A stretch of DNA of 38,189 nt from an uncultured Verrucomicrobiota bacterium (GTDB lineage: Bacteria; Verrucomicrobiota; Verrucomicrobiia; Opitutales; Opitutaceae). Below the pieces are notes generated by a model. It did no database searches. It was given only the letters and a program-made list of their open reading frames with translations, and had not been told where the DNA came from. Positions 1 to 9,500 of this stretch are shown in pieces (position 1 is the stretch's first letter; each line of letters opens with the position of its first letter). The DNA is taken from the NCBI GenBank assembly GCA_913058185.1, contig CAJXQX010000035.1, positions 1 through 38,189 of the forward strand, written 5' to 3'. The position numbers were made by a program, and so were the translations under genes.

Positions 1-874
1 CTTTTTCACCAGCAGTGAAGTAGGTCTGCAGCCCGAGTAGGGCATAGGTCCCTTTGATCAGCAGCGAAACTCCGGAGTCGGAGACCCCGAGATCTTGGAG
101 GAACTCGGTGGCTTCGGCCGGATCGAGATCGATCAGTTCGAATTCGATTTTCGCGCTGATTGGGACGTAGGCGGCGTCGTGATGCGTGCGCACGTATTCC
201 GCGACTTTTTCGACGAAGGGGTTGGCGTCGGCGTCGGCCAGATCGTCTTCTGCCACGTTACAAGCAAAGAGCACGGGCTTGGCGCTGAGTAGTTGAATGA
301 GCTTGAGGATCTTGGCCTCACCGTCGTCCACCTCGAGGAGGTTGGCGGATTTGCCCTCATTCAAGTGAGGCAAAAGTTTTTGCAGCAACTCGAGCTCGGC
401 CTGAGCTTCCTTATCGGAGCCGCGGGCTTTCTTGGCGGTTTTCTCGATGCGTTTTTCGACCATTTCGAGATCGGCTAGGATCAGTTCGGTGGTGATTATC
501 TCAATATCACGGACGGGATCCACGGAACCCATGTTGTGAATCACGTCGTCATCGACGAAGCAGCGCACCACGTGAATAATCGCATCGACTTCGCGAATAT
601 TGGCGAGGAATTGATTGCCGAGGCCTTCGCCCTTACTGGCGCCCTCGACGAGTCCGGCGATGTCGACAAACTCGATCGCGGCGGGAATCACGACCGACGT
701 CTTGGCGATTCCCTGCAACACGGCCAAGCGCTCGTCCGGCACGGTGACCACGCCCACATTGGGGTCGATCGTGCAAAACGGATAGTTAGCAGCCTCCGCC
801 TTGCGGGAGCGGGTGACTGCGTTAAAGAGGGTAGATTTGCCCACATTTGGGAGACCAACGATGCCTGCTTTCAT
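1..874 (-). CDS. ychF: YchF/OLA1-type redox-regulated ATPase, C-terminus cut by window edge
   Basis: Reading leftward from an ATG at 872-874 there is an uninterrupted frame of 291 codons that leaves the window without a stop. It opens with [20 protein letters not shown], a P-loop (GLPNVGKST, residues 7-15), followed by the G3-like segment [20 protein letters not shown]. The usual NKxD specificity motif is replaced by NVAE (in [11 protein letters not shown]), which in the Obg-related YchF family goes with ATP rather than GTP preference. The helical A-domain and the start of the C-terminal TGS-like region are present; the family is about 363 residues, so roughly 70 are missing off the window. 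YchF binds ribosomes and is linked to stress and redox control. It is divergent from rpsP, sharing the 105-base gap. No good Shine-Dalgarno precedes the start. Confidence 0.95.
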   Translation of the reverse strand, partial: MKAGIVGLPNVGKSTLFNAVTRSRKAEAANYPFCTIDPNVGVVTVPDERLAVLQGIAKTSVVIPAAIEFVDIAGLVEGASKGEGLGNQFLANIREVDAIIHVVRCFVDDDVIHNMGSVDPVRDIEIITTELILADLEMVEKRIEKTAKKARGSDKEAQAELELLQKLLPHLNEGKSANLLEVDDGEAKILKLIQLLSAKPVLFACNVAEDDLADADANPFVEKVAEYVRTHHDAAYVPISAKIEFELIDLDPAEATEFLQDLGVSDSGVSLLIKGTYALLGLQTYFTAGEK

Positions 875-906
875 AAAGAGTCAGACAGAGCGGGTGGAGT
901 CGGGGC

Positions 907-936
907 TTGACAAGCCATTTGTCGAAAGGTCCATTT
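907..936 (+). promoter_or_regulatory. Candidate sigma-70 promoter for rpsP-trmD-rplS
   Basis: A perfect TTGACA lies at 907-912 in the gap between divergent ychF and rpsP. With 17-base spacing the matching -10 would be TCCATT at 930-935, only 3 of 6 matches, so the call rests mainly on the -35 and its position 44-73 bases before the rpsP start. Confidence 0.35.
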
Positions 937-979
937 CTCAGCTTTTCGTCAGTAAAACACCAGTTTTTGAAACACTTCC

Positions 980-1303
980 ATGGCTCTCAAGATTCGCCTC
1001 TCCCGTATCGGCACAACCCACGCTCCTGTTTACCACGTAGTGGTAGCGGAAGCTCGCTCACGTCGCGACGGTCGTCCTGCTGAACTTCTCGGCACCTATA
1101 ATCCTCGCGCAAAAGGCGACCAGCTCACCCTGAACGTCGAACGCGCTGACTACTGGATCAGCCAAGGCGCTAAGCCTACCGATACCGCTAAGTCCCTCAT
1201 CAAGCAGGCCCGTAAGGCTGCTCCGGTTAAGACTGAAACTGCCGAGACCGCCGCTGCTGAGACCGCAACTGCCGCCGACGAGACAACAACTGCCGAGGCC
1301 TAA
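980..1303 (+). CDS. rpsP: 30S ribosomal protein S16
   Basis: This 107-residue protein starts MALKIRLSRIGTTHAPVYHV and carries the S16 signature through LLGTYNPRAKGDQLTLNVER and the ADYWISQGAKPTDTA segment. It is a component of the 30S subunit body needed for assembly. The last 25 or so residues form a Thr/Ala/Glu-rich low-complexity tail, a common lineage-specific extension of S16. The ATG at 980 begins the conserved core directly, so the start is secure. It leads a cluster with trmD and rplS, separated from trmD by a hairpin terminator. The rimM gene that often sits between rpsP and trmD is absent here. Confidence 0.97.
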   Translation: MALKIRLSRIGTTHAPVYHVVVAEARSRRDGRPAELLGTYNPRAKGDQLTLNVERADYWISQGAKPTDTAKSLIKQARKAAPVKTETAETAAAETATAADETTTAEA

Positions 1304-1330
1304 GCGACCGTTCCAAACTATTTTCGATTC

Positions 1331-1356
1331 GCCCCGGCTTCGTCCGGGGCGTTTTT
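1331..1356 (+). terminator. Rho-independent terminator/attenuator between rpsP and trmD
   Basis: A perfect 7-bp GC stem (GCCCCGG at 1331-1337, CCGGGGC at 1344-1350) with a UUCG-containing loop is followed by GTTTTT. Only 17 bases separate it from the trmD ATG, so it probably lowers trmD expression relative to rpsP, a known need in this operon type. Confidence 0.8.
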
Positions 1357-1372
1357 GTATCCCGATCCTGCC

Positions 1373-2074
1373 ATGCCTCTTCGTATTGATGTTCTGACCT
1401 TGTTTCCGCGTATGCTCGATGGATTTTTGGCAGAGAGCATCTTGGGGAAGGGAATATCGAAGGGGTTACTCGATGTCCAAGTCCGCGATTTGCGCGAATG
1501 GTGCACCGACAAGAACCGCACGGCCGATGACCGACCATTTGGCGGCGGCCCCGGTATGGTCATGAAACCCGAACCGGCGATTGCGGCGGTCGAAGCGGTG
1601 CAAACCACCGGTTGTCGCCGGATTTATCTGACCCCAGATGGCACCCCATTCAACGATTCGCTCGCCAGGGAGCTCGCAACCGAGTCTCACCTCGTGCTTT
1701 TGAGCGGGCATTACGAAGGAATCGATCAACGGATTCGAGATTCAGTGATCGACCAAGAGATTAGTATCGGAGACTATGTCCTTACTAATGGGACACTTCC
1801 GGCAGCAGTGATCATTGATGCGTTGGCTCGATTCATCCCTGGCGTGTTAGGTGATGAAAAGTCATTGACGCACGAATCCTTCACCGGCAAGTTGCTCGAC
1901 TTTCCTCAATACACGCGTCCCGCTGAGTTTCGAGGCATGTCCGTTCCCGATGTTTTATTACAGGGAAATCACGGCAAAATCGAGAAATGGCGGACAGCGC
2001 AGAGTGTTGAGAAAACACGCCAAGTCAGACCAGATTTATTCAAAAAACATCTTCATGAATCCGATCATCAATGA
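1373..2074 (+). CDS. trmD: tRNA (guanine-N1)-methyltransferase TrmD
   Basis: TrmD methylates G37 of tRNAs reading leucine, proline and arginine codons, preventing +1 frameshifts. The 233-residue product starts [20 protein letters not shown] and has the SPOUT trefoil-knot landmarks: [38 protein letters not shown] and [14 protein letters not shown]. The family knot sequence SGGELPA reads TNGTLPA here (N139, G140, T141), altering residues near the AdoMet pocket. I chose ATG 1373. An in-frame TTG at 1355 lies in the T-tract of the preceding terminator and adds six unconserved residues. The gene overlaps the start of rplS by 20 bases, implying translational coupling. Confidence 0.96.
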   Translation: MPLRIDVLTLFPRMLDGFLAESILGKGISKGLLDVQVRDLREWCTDKNRTADDRPFGGGPGMVMKPEPAIAAVEAVQTTGCRRIYLTPDGTPFNDSLARELATESHLVLLSGHYEGIDQRIRDSVIDQEISIGDYVLTNGTLPAAVIIDALARFIPGVLGDEKSLTHESFTGKLLDFPQYTRPAEFRGMSVPDVLLQGNHGKIEKWRTAQSVEKTRQVRPDLFKKHLHESDHQ

Positions 2075-2423
2075 GGTTTCCGCCACCCAATTAAAGCAGG
2101 ACATCCCGTCCTTCAAAGTGGGCGACGGCATCCGTGTTCACACCAAGGTGCGTGAGGGCGACAAAGAACGTATCCAGATTTTTGCTGGTATCGTCATTGC
2201 TCGCAAGGGTGGCAGCGTAAACGAGGCTTTCACGGTTCGTCGCATCAGCTACGGCGAAGGTGTCGAGCGCGTGTTCCCACTGCATTCCCCCAATATTGCC
2301 AAAATCGAGATGGATCGTGAGTCCGTTCCGATGCGTGCCCGTCTCTACTACCTTCGTGGTCGTAAGGGTAAGGCTGCTATGGCGATCAAGGCCAAGCGTT
2401 ACGACGGCGCGAAATCCAAATAA
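2055..2423 (+). CDS. rplS: 50S ribosomal protein L19
   Basis: The 122-residue product starts [20 protein letters not shown] and contains the L19 core: [51 protein letters not shown], and a C-terminal [11 protein letters not shown]19 lies at the 30S-50S interface. The open frame extends upstream inside trmD, but the conserved protein begins at the ATG at 2055, 20 bases before the trmD stop, so the two are probably coupled. Two hairpin terminators follow. Confidence 0.97.
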   Translation: MNPIINEVSATQLKQDIPSFKVGDGIRVHTKVREGDKERIQIFAGIVIARKGGSVNEAFTVRRISYGEGVERVFPLHSPNIAKIEMDRESVPMRARLYYLRGRKGKAAMAIKAKRYDGAKSK

Positions 2424-2435
2424 TTTCAGTCAAAT

Positions 2436-2458
2436 TGCGACATAGCGTCGCAGTTTTT
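2436..2458 (+). terminator. First hairpin terminator after rplS
   Basis: TGCGAC (2436-2441) pairs with GTCGCA (2447-2452) around a 5-base loop and is followed by GTTTTT. It is weaker than the next hairpin but has proper intrinsic-terminator form. Confidence 0.6.
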
Positions 2459-2465
2459 ACATTTT

Positions 2466-2495
2466 GAGGCGAACCGTATGGTTCGCCTCTTTTTC
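2466..2495 (+). terminator. Strong Rho-independent terminator closing the rpsP-trmD-rplS operon
   Basis: A perfect 10-bp stem (GAGGCGAACC at 2466-2475 with GGTTCGCCTC at 2480-2489), loop GTAT, is followed by a run of T. It is the second of two tandem terminators. Confidence 0.92.
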
Positions 2496-2561
2496 ACCTG
2501 TTAGAGCAGACTTCTGCGTTGCAGGGAGGAGCTGAGACCGGTCGTCTATCAGGCCTGGCTT

Positions 2562-4592
2562 ATGGCTGGGGCTAATATTATCCTTCCGACCGACTCCATG
2601 AAGTTAAACCAAGAGATTCTCGCCCAAGCAGCAAATCAGGCCCGCGGCCTCGCCATCGACGCTATTAATAAGTGTTCGTCCGGCCACCTCGGTCTCCCTT
2701 TGGGTGCAGCCGAAATTGGCGCCGTCCTTTATGGGAATGCGCTTGTCCACAACCCAGCTGAGCCGCGTTGGCTCAATCGCGATCGTTTCGTGCTCTCCGC
2801 TGGGCACGGCTCCATGTTCCTTTACAGCTGGCTCCACCTGAGCGGCTACGGCGTCTCAAACGAGGACGTGCAATCGTTCCGTCAATTACACTCGAAGACT
2901 CCTGGTCACCCTGAGTTCCGCGAAACGCCGGGCGTTGAAGCCACCAGTGGCCCGCTCGGACAGGGAATTGGCAATGCAGTCGGTATGGCGATGTCGGCCA
3001 AAATGGCCGCAGCCCGCTTCAACACCGCAGAACACACGATTTTTGATAACAATGTGGTCTGCCTCGCGGGTGATGGCTGCATGCAAGAGGGTGTCGCACT
3101 CGAATCGATCGCTTTCGCCGGTCACCAGAAGCTCGATAACCTGATCCTCATCTATGATGCCAACGACGTCACACTCGACGCCATGGCAGACAAGACTCAG
3201 GGCGAGAACACCGCCGCTCGCTTCAAGGCAATCGGTTGGGATGTGATCACACTCACGGATGGTCACGATATCCCGGCAATTTCCAAGGCGATCAATAAGG
3301 CCAAGCGCACCAAGTCCGGTAAGCCTCAACTGATCATCGCCAAGACCGAAATCGGTCGTGGTATCCCCGAAGTCTCCGGCACCAGCAAGGGCCATGGCGA
3401 AGGTGGAGCTAAGTTTGCCGATTCTGCTCGCGCCGGTCTCGGTCTGCCGGCTGATAAACTTTTCTACGTCAGCGACGACGTTTCTGAGTATTTCGCCGCC
3501 CACAAGAAGCGGATGGCTCGCCAATATAATAAGTGGAAGAAAACCCACAAGGATTGGGCCGCCGCCAACCCAGAGCTCGCCGCCTTGCTCGCCAGCCGCG
3601 ACGTCGCACCGACCACATCGGACTTGCTCGCTGCGATCCCCGAATTCCCGACGGACGCCAAACTAGCTACCCGCGCCGCCGGTCGTGATGTCCTGCAACC
3701 GATCGCCGAGAAGCTGCCATTGCTCATCTCTGGTAGCGCCGATCTGCATGGTTCCACGCTCAACTACATCAAATCGAGCAAGGATTTCGATCCAGAGAAT
3801 CAAGATGGTCGCAATCTGCGTTACGGTATCCGCGAGCACGGCATGGCCGCCATCAACAATGGCGTCGCCTATGACGGCATCTTCCGCACTTCCTGTGCGA
3901 CCTTCCTAGTCTTCGCTGATTACTCGCGTCCTTCGATGCGCCTCGCCGCTCTCGCAGGTTTGCCCGTTGTCTACCTTTACACCCACGACTCCATCGGAGT
4001 GGGGGAGGATGGACCAACCCACCAACCGGTGGAGACCGTTTCCGGTCTGCGCGTTATTCCAAATCTCGATGTGATCCGTCCCGGTGATCCCGAGGAAGTT
4101 GCCGGCGCCTACGCCTCAGCACTTTCCCGGATCGATGGACCCACGCTGCTCGCGCTCTCGCGTCAGGCCATGCCGATCCAGAACTCGATCGCCGTCGCGA
4201 CCCGTCGTGAAGGAGTTGCGAAGGGCGCTTACGTGGCCGTTGCCGAGACGGCTCCGCTGACCCACATTCTGCTGGCCTCCGGTTCCGAGCTACAGCACGC
4301 GATCAATGCGGCGCAAAAACTAGGACCGTCCGTCCGCGTGGTTTCCGTGCCGTGTTTTGAGCGGTTCCAACGTCAGACCGACGCCTACCGCGAAGAGGTT
4401 CTGCCTAACGCGTGTCGCAAACGTGTCGCTATCGAGGCCGGTGTTACCGGTCTTTGGTCTCAATTTGTCGGGCTCGACGGCAAGGTGATCGGTATCGATC
4501 GCTTTGGTCTGAGCGCCCCGGGTGGTATTGCTATGGCGGAACTCGGCATCACTGCCGATGCCGTGGTCGAAGCTGCCCAATCCCTTGGCTGA
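2562..4592 (+). CDS. tkt: Transketolase
   Basis: Transketolase moves two-carbon units between sugar phosphates in the non-oxidative pentose phosphate pathway with thiamine diphosphate. The 676-residue product has the family order. The N-terminal TPP domain begins SGHLGLPLG (family SGHPGxPLG), with the TPP/Mg motif GDGCMQEG at G170. The Pyr domain carries the catalytic glutamate in REHGMAA (E425) and the phosphate-binding loop [16 protein letters not shown]; the C-terminal domain follows. Length is typical. The start is uncertain: a second ATG at 2598 gives [19 protein letters not shown], closer to where the family starts, and neither ATG has a clear Shine-Dalgarno. It is monocistronic between strong terminators. 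Together with the zwf operon downstream the window encodes much of the pentose phosphate pathway. Confidence 0.96.
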   Translation: MAGANIILPTDSMKLNQEILAQAANQARGLAIDAINKCSSGHLGLPLGAAEIGAVLYGNALVHNPAEPRWLNRDRFVLSAGHGSMFLYSWLHLSGYGVSNEDVQSFRQLHSKTPGHPEFRETPGVEATSGPLGQGIGNAVGMAMSAKMAAARFNTAEHTIFDNNVVCLAGDGCMQEGVALESIAFAGHQKLDNLILIYDANDVTLDAMADKTQGENTAARFKAIGWDVITLTDGHDIPAISKAINKAKRTKSGKPQLIIAKTEIGRGIPEVSGTSKGHGEGGAKFADSARAGLGLPADKLFYVSDDVSEYFAAHKKRMARQYNKWKKTHKDWAAANPELAALLASRDVAPTTSDLLAAIPEFPTDAKLATRAAGRDVLQPIAEKLPLLISGSADLHGSTLNYIKSSKDFDPENQDGRNLRYGIREHGMAAINNGVAYDGIFRTSCATFLVFADYSRPSMRLAALAGLPVVYLYTHDSIGVGEDGPTHQPVETVSGLRVIPNLDVIRPGDPEEVAGAYASALSRIDGPTLLALSRQAMPIQNSIAVATRREGVAKGAYVAVAETAPLTHILLASGSELQHAINAAQKLGPSVRVVSVPCFERFQRQTDAYREEVLPNACRKRVAIEAGVTGLWSQFVGLDGKVIGIDRFGLSAPGGIAMAELGITADAVVEAAQSLG

Positions 4593-4637
4593 TTCCTAAA
4601 TCAGCCTACCACCCCGGTTTGTTGGTTCTGATCGGGT

Positions 4638-4679
4638 GAGGGGAGTCCGCCACAAGCGGACTCCCCTCTTTGTTTTTTG
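4638..4679 (+). terminator. Strong Rho-independent terminator after tkt
   Basis: A perfect 13-bp inverted repeat (4638-4650 with 4656-4668, loop CACAA) runs directly into a T-rich tail (TTTGTTTTTT). Confidence 0.95.
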
Positions 4680-4706
4680 ACCTTTGGCAATTTCTGGGGA
4701 AAGCAC

Positions 4707-4735
4707 TTGCGCTAAATAGTTAGGCAGCTAATCAT
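4707..4735 (+). promoter_or_regulatory. Candidate promoter/operator of the marR-efflux operon
   Basis: The palindrome TTAG-GCAG-CTAA at 4720-4731 sits 25 bases before marR. It lies between a -35-like TTGCGC (4707-4712) and, 17 bases later, a -10-like AATCAT (4730-4735). MarR proteins usually bind such short AT-ended palindromes overlapping their own promoter, so autorepression is plausible but inferred. Both promoter boxes are weak matches. Confidence 0.35.
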
Positions 4736-4755
4736 CTCCTATCTCCCTATTTATT

Positions 4756-5319
4756 ATGCCGTTGTTGATGCTCAAAGACCTACCTCGTTATAATTGTTTG
4801 CTGGAATGCTCAAAACGGTTTCCCGATCTGAATCCCGAAGCGGCCAGTCTGTTCATGCAGTTGCTCCGCACGGCCGATGCACTTTACGAAGTGAAGGCGG
4901 ATTTCCTGCGGAAGCACAATATTTCCAACGGGCGCTTCACCGTGCTGATGCTCCTTACCGCTGCCGGTTCGATGGATGGCCACGCCGAGAAAAACCCGCC
5001 GAAGAGTCCCGCCGACCTCGCCGAGATGGCTGACGTGACCCGTGCGACCATGACTGGACTGATCGATACCCTCGAGAAGGATGGAATGGTGCGCCGCGAA
5101 TCCGATCCCCGCGATCGCCGGGCGATGTTGGTGCATCTGACGCCGAAGGGTGAACGTTTCACGGCCGAGATCTTGCCCGGCTACTTCCGGCAGGTCACCG
5201 CTATCATGGGCTCTTTGCCCCCGGGTGAAAAAATGCAGCTTACCACGATCCTCGCCCACGTTCGGGCCGGGATCGAAAACGCGAGTGAGGTGGCAGTTCC
5301 ACTGGTCTCGCCCGTATAA
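4756..5319 (+). CDS. MarR-family transcriptional regulator
   Basis: The 187-residue product has a winged-helix MarR core. The dimerisation helices come first (around NPEAASLFMQLLRTADALYE), then SNGRFTVLMLL. The recognition region is ADLAEMADVTRATMTGLIDT, and the wing is LEKDGMVRRESDPRDRRAML with the conserved DxRDRR, followed by VHLTPKGERF. It is the first gene of a run with an RND efflux system (24 bases to the membrane-fusion gene), the usual arrangement for a local repressor released by a pump substrate. A palindrome lies just upstream. A second ATG four codons in (4768) is an equally possible start. The ligand cannot be told from sequence. Confidence 0.9.
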   Translation: MPLLMLKDLPRYNCLLECSKRFPDLNPEAASLFMQLLRTADALYEVKADFLRKHNISNGRFTVLMLLTAAGSMDGHAEKNPPKSPADLAEMADVTRATMTGLIDTLEKDGMVRRESDPRDRRAMLVHLTPKGERFTAEILPGYFRQVTAIMGSLPPGEKMQLTTILAHVRAGIENASEVAVPLVSPV

Positions 5320-5342
5320 TTTTAAACACACCTCTACCTGAC

Positions 5343-6464
5343 ATGATCAAACGTTTCATTATCGCCTTTACGGGATTCATAACCGTCGTCGCCCTCTTAG
5401 GTGTCGTCAAAGCCAGCCAGATCCAAGAGATGGCTTCGATGGATCGCAGTATGCCGCTGACGGGAGTTACGACGACCACGGCCGAAAACGCCGAATGGCA
5501 TCCAACCATTAAAGCCATTGGTTCACTCGCTCCTGTGCAGGGCGTGACCATTAGCGCCGAGTTGGAGGGCACGATCACCGAAATTGCAGTCGAGAATGGT
5601 GCCGCCGTCTCCACCGGAGATTTGCTCGTCAGATTGGATACCACGGTTGAAGTAGCACAGCTCAACGCCGCCAAGGCGCGTTCTGACCTCGCTAAGCTGC
5701 AAGTGGATCGTGCCCGCAAGCTGAGCGAGCAGAACACGATTAGTAAGTCCGAGTATGATTCTTCCGCCGCCCAATACGCTCAGACATTGGCGGATGTTGC
5801 CGCCCTTGAGGCCAATATCGCGAAAAAGAACATTCGGGCACCGTTCGCCGGGCGGGTCGGTATTCGTCAAATCAATCTCGGCCAGTATGTCAGTCGTGGG
5901 ACGCCGTTGATCCCACTGCAGAAACTGGATCCGGTGTTCGTAAATTTCTATGTGCCCCAGCGCAACTTGCCGCTATTGGCTGTAGATCAAACGGTCGGCG
6001 TCGCCGTCGATGCGTTTCCGGATCAAATATTTGATGCGCGCGTGGGAGCGATCAACCCCGAGGTGGACAGCGCAACCCGCAATGTGTGGGTTCAGGCGAT
6101 CATCCCGAATCCGGGCGAAAAACTTCGCCCCGGAATGTTTGCCCGAGTTGAAGTCACGCTGCCGCAGGTGAACAACGTAGTCTTGGTGCCCTCTACCTCG
6201 GTTTCGTATGCTTCTTACGGTAATTCAATTTACGTCATCGAAGAAACCACCGCCCCTGATGGTAGCACCTACCTGGCGGCGAGTCAGCACCCAGTAGTTT
6301 TGGGCGCCAAGCGAGGTGATTTGGTTTCCGTGGTCCAGGGATTGGAGGGAGGAGAACAAGTCGTGACATCCGGGGTGTTCAAATTGCGCAACGGACTGCC
6401 CGTGCAGATCAATAACGAAGTGACTCCGTCACAGGACGAAGTGGCCACGCCGCCTAATACCTGA
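5343..6464 (+). CDS. RND efflux periplasmic adaptor (membrane fusion protein)
   Basis: The 373-residue product has an N-terminal membrane anchor (MIKRFIIAFTGFITVVALLG). A biotinyl-lipoyl-like half follows (ISAELEGTITEIAVENGAAV, GDLLVRLD), then a coiled hairpin (about residues 100-160), the second lipoyl half (IRAPFAGRVGIRQINLGQYV), and beta-barrel and membrane-proximal domains ending near VVTSGVFKLRNGLPVQI. This matches the MexH/MdtA-type HlyD family, which bridges inner-membrane pump and outer-membrane channel. No lipobox is seen, so it is probably anchored by the N-terminal helix. It lies 36 bases before the pump gene in a marR-adaptor-pump-channel operon. Confidence 0.94.
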   Translation: MIKRFIIAFTGFITVVALLGVVKASQIQEMASMDRSMPLTGVTTTTAENAEWHPTIKAIGSLAPVQGVTISAELEGTITEIAVENGAAVSTGDLLVRLDTTVEVAQLNAAKARSDLAKLQVDRARKLSEQNTISKSEYDSSAAQYAQTLADVAALEANIAKKNIRAPFAGRVGIRQINLGQYVSRGTPLIPLQKLDPVFVNFYVPQRNLPLLAVDQTVGVAVDAFPDQIFDARVGAINPEVDSATRNVWVQAIIPNPGEKLRPGMFARVEVTLPQVNNVVLVPSTSVSYASYGNSIYVIEETTAPDGSTYLAASQHPVVLGAKRGDLVSVVQGLEGGEQVVTSGVFKLRNGLPVQINNEVTPSQDEVATPPNT

Positions 6465-6500
6465 TCAAACCGGAACGTTTAACCCCGTTTAATTTCCATC

Positions 6501-9500
6501 ATGTTACAACGCAGCTTTACGGATATCTTCGTGCGCAAGCCGGTGATCGCGCTGGTCGTCAATATCGTCATCCTCGTTTTGGGGATGGTCGCATATTCCC
6601 AGCTCAATACCCGCCAATATCCGCGCAGTGACAGCGCGGTGGTGAATATTTCCACGGTCTATTTTGGCGCCAGCGCCGAGACCGTGCGTGGTTACATTAC
6701 TACGCAGATCGAACGAGCCGTTTCCAGTGCCGATGGCATCGATTACATCGAGTCCGAGAGTTTTGCCGGGATGAGCACCATTCGGGTGTATCTAAAACTA
6801 AACTACGACACTAACGCAGCGTTGGCCCAGATGAGTGCCAAAATCGATCAGGTGCGCAACGAGTTGCCGCCCGAGTCGGAATCACCGACGATTTCGGTCG
6901 AATCGAGCGACAACCAATTCGCGTCGGTTTACATGAGTTTCTACTCGGACACGTTGTCCCAGAATCAGATCACGGATTATCTGAATCGCATGGTGCAGCC
7001 GCGGTTGGCTTCGGTCCCCGGGGTGCAAAAAGCGGATGTGTTGGGCGGTCGAGTTTACGCGATGCGCGTGTGGCTGAATCCCGATGAGCTTGCGGCCCGG
7101 AACTTGAGCGCAGCTCAGGTGCGTCAGGCCCTCGTGAACAACAACGCCCTGTCCGCGGTGGGTGCCACCAAAGGCACGATGATGCGGGTGAGTCTGGTCG
7201 CGAATACCGACCTGCAAAGCGTGGAAGAATTTCAAGAGATGGTGGTCGCCGAAAATAATGGTTCGATTGTCCGACTATCCGATGTGGCTGAGGTCGAACT
7301 AGGCGCAGAGAACTATGACACCGAAGTCCGCTTCGGTGGTCAGACCGCGACCTTCATGGGCATCTGGGTGCTACCCACCGAAAGCACAGTGGAAGTGATT
7401 CAACGGGTGAGGGACGTGTATCCCAATATCGTGGCTGATCTACCCGTGGGACTGGAGTCGGACATCGGATACGACTCGACCGAATATATTCAAGACGCGC
7501 TGCGTGAGATTATCACGACGCTGCTGGAGACCCTGTTGGTGGTGATGATCGTCATCTTCCTTTTCCTCGGTTCTCTGCGGTCCGTGTTGGTGCCGATCGT
7601 GGCCATGCCGCTCTCCCTGATTGGCGCGTTGTTCCTCATGTTGACCATGGGGTTCACCATCAACCTGCTCACCCTCCTGGCCATCGTATTGGCGGTGGGT
7701 ATCGTGGTGGATGATGCCATCGTCATGGTGGAAAACGTCGCCCGACACATCCGCGAAGGTCTGACCCCGATCGATGCGGCGATCAAAGGTGCGCGTGAAT
7801 TGGTGGGGCCGGTTATCTCGATGACGATCACACTCGCATCGGTTTATGCCCCAATTGGATTTCAAGGCGGATTGACCGGTGCACTCTTCCGTGAGTTTGC
7901 CTTCACCCTGGCGGGTGCGGTCATGGTATCGGGCTTCGTGGCCTTGACGCTTTCGCCCATGATGAGCGCCTATCTGCTCAAAGGCGGCGACGGTGAAGAG
8001 ACGGGATTTACGGGGATGGTTAATCGTACCTTCGACAAGGTTCGCAACGGCTACGAACGTTTGATCGGCTGCATGCTGGAAATTCGGGAAGAAAAACGCA
8101 CCCCCTGGCGTTTACTGCTGTGGTTTGTGGCCGCGGTGATTCCGGCGCTGATTGTCGTGGTGGCATTGATTGCGTTCTTCCTCGGAACGAGTGCCCTGAG
8201 TGGTGGGCTTATCATGCAAATCGGATTGGGTTTATTGGGAGCGGCTTTCGTCTTCGCGCTGATTACTCTAAGCTTCAATTTACTGTTGGGCCGCCGTTTT
8301 CGTAATGTGCCCATCGTGCTCGCAACGGGTATCTTCCTGACCCTGTTACTCGTGCCTTTCTTCATGTTTGCGGAGAAGGAATTGGCGCCGAAGGAAGACC
8401 AAGGCATTCTCTTCACCATCGTGCAGGGGCCGCCGACCTCGACGGTGGAACAGATGACTCTGTTCACCGAACAGATCAACGAAATGTATAAGACGGCTCA
8501 GGAGTATGATACCTCTTTCCAGCTGACCTTCGGCAATTTTGGCTTCAGCGGTATGCTCATGAAGCCGTGGTCGCAACGGAATCGCCACGTGCTAGAGTTA
8601 CTCGAAGACCTCCAGCCCGCCGCGGCCAAGATCGCCGGGGTGCAGGTGATTCTCAACGCACCCGACCCGTTGCCCTCCGGCGGCACCTTTCCAATCGAGT
8701 TTGTGCTGCGATCGACCGCCGATCACAGCGAGATGCAGGAATTTGCCAACGAATTGGTGTTGTTTGCCAATACGGGTCCTCACCAAAACACGGGCGGCCC
8801 GCCAACCTTCTTTTTTGCCGACTCCGATTTGAAGTTCGATCTGCCGCAGGTCACCATCGATATCGAAAAGGACAAGGTCGCGGCGATGGGACTCAATCTA
8901 ACCGATATTTCACGGGATTTGGGATCCCTCCTCGGTGGCGGTTATGTTAATCGTTTCGTCAATGACGGCCGCAGTTACCGGGTCATTCCTCAGGTCGAAC
9001 GCGACCGCCGGTTGAATCCAGAACAGTTGCTCGATTACCACGTGCGGGGACCGAACGGCCAACTGGTTTCTCTGTCCACCATCGCCACGCTGAATCACTC
9101 GGTTGAACCCCGCGGTCTTAATCGCTTTCAACAATTGAATTCTGTTAAGATCACCGGCGTGGGTCCAAGCGTCGACAAGGCACTGCTGGCATTGGAGCAG
9201 AAGTCAGAAGAGATTTTACCTCCGGGTTATTCGATCGATTACGGAGGCCAGTCCCGCCAACTCCGTTTGGAAGGGGATGCCCTGTGGAAGGCCGGTTTAC
9301 TCGCAGTGTTACTGATCTTCCTCGTGCTCTCCGCCCAGTTTAACAGTTTCCGAGATCCATTAATCATTCTCGGAGGCTCGGTGCCTCTTGCCCTAGCCGG
9401 TGCCATGATCCCGATCTTTCTGGGCGTGACTACGCTAAATATATACTCGCAGATTGGGTTGATTACGCTGGTCGGATTGATTGCCAAAAACGGTATTCTC

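Noticed and set aside
1355-1372. Upstream TTG start for trmD
   Set aside because: It lies in the T-tract of the rpsP terminator and adds six residues that do not belong to the conserved TrmD start.
7440-7865. His/Asp-rich open frame on the minus strand, possibly a metal-binding protein
   Set aside because: It is the antisense of strongly hydrophobic TM codons of the RND pump; the composition is a by-product of that.
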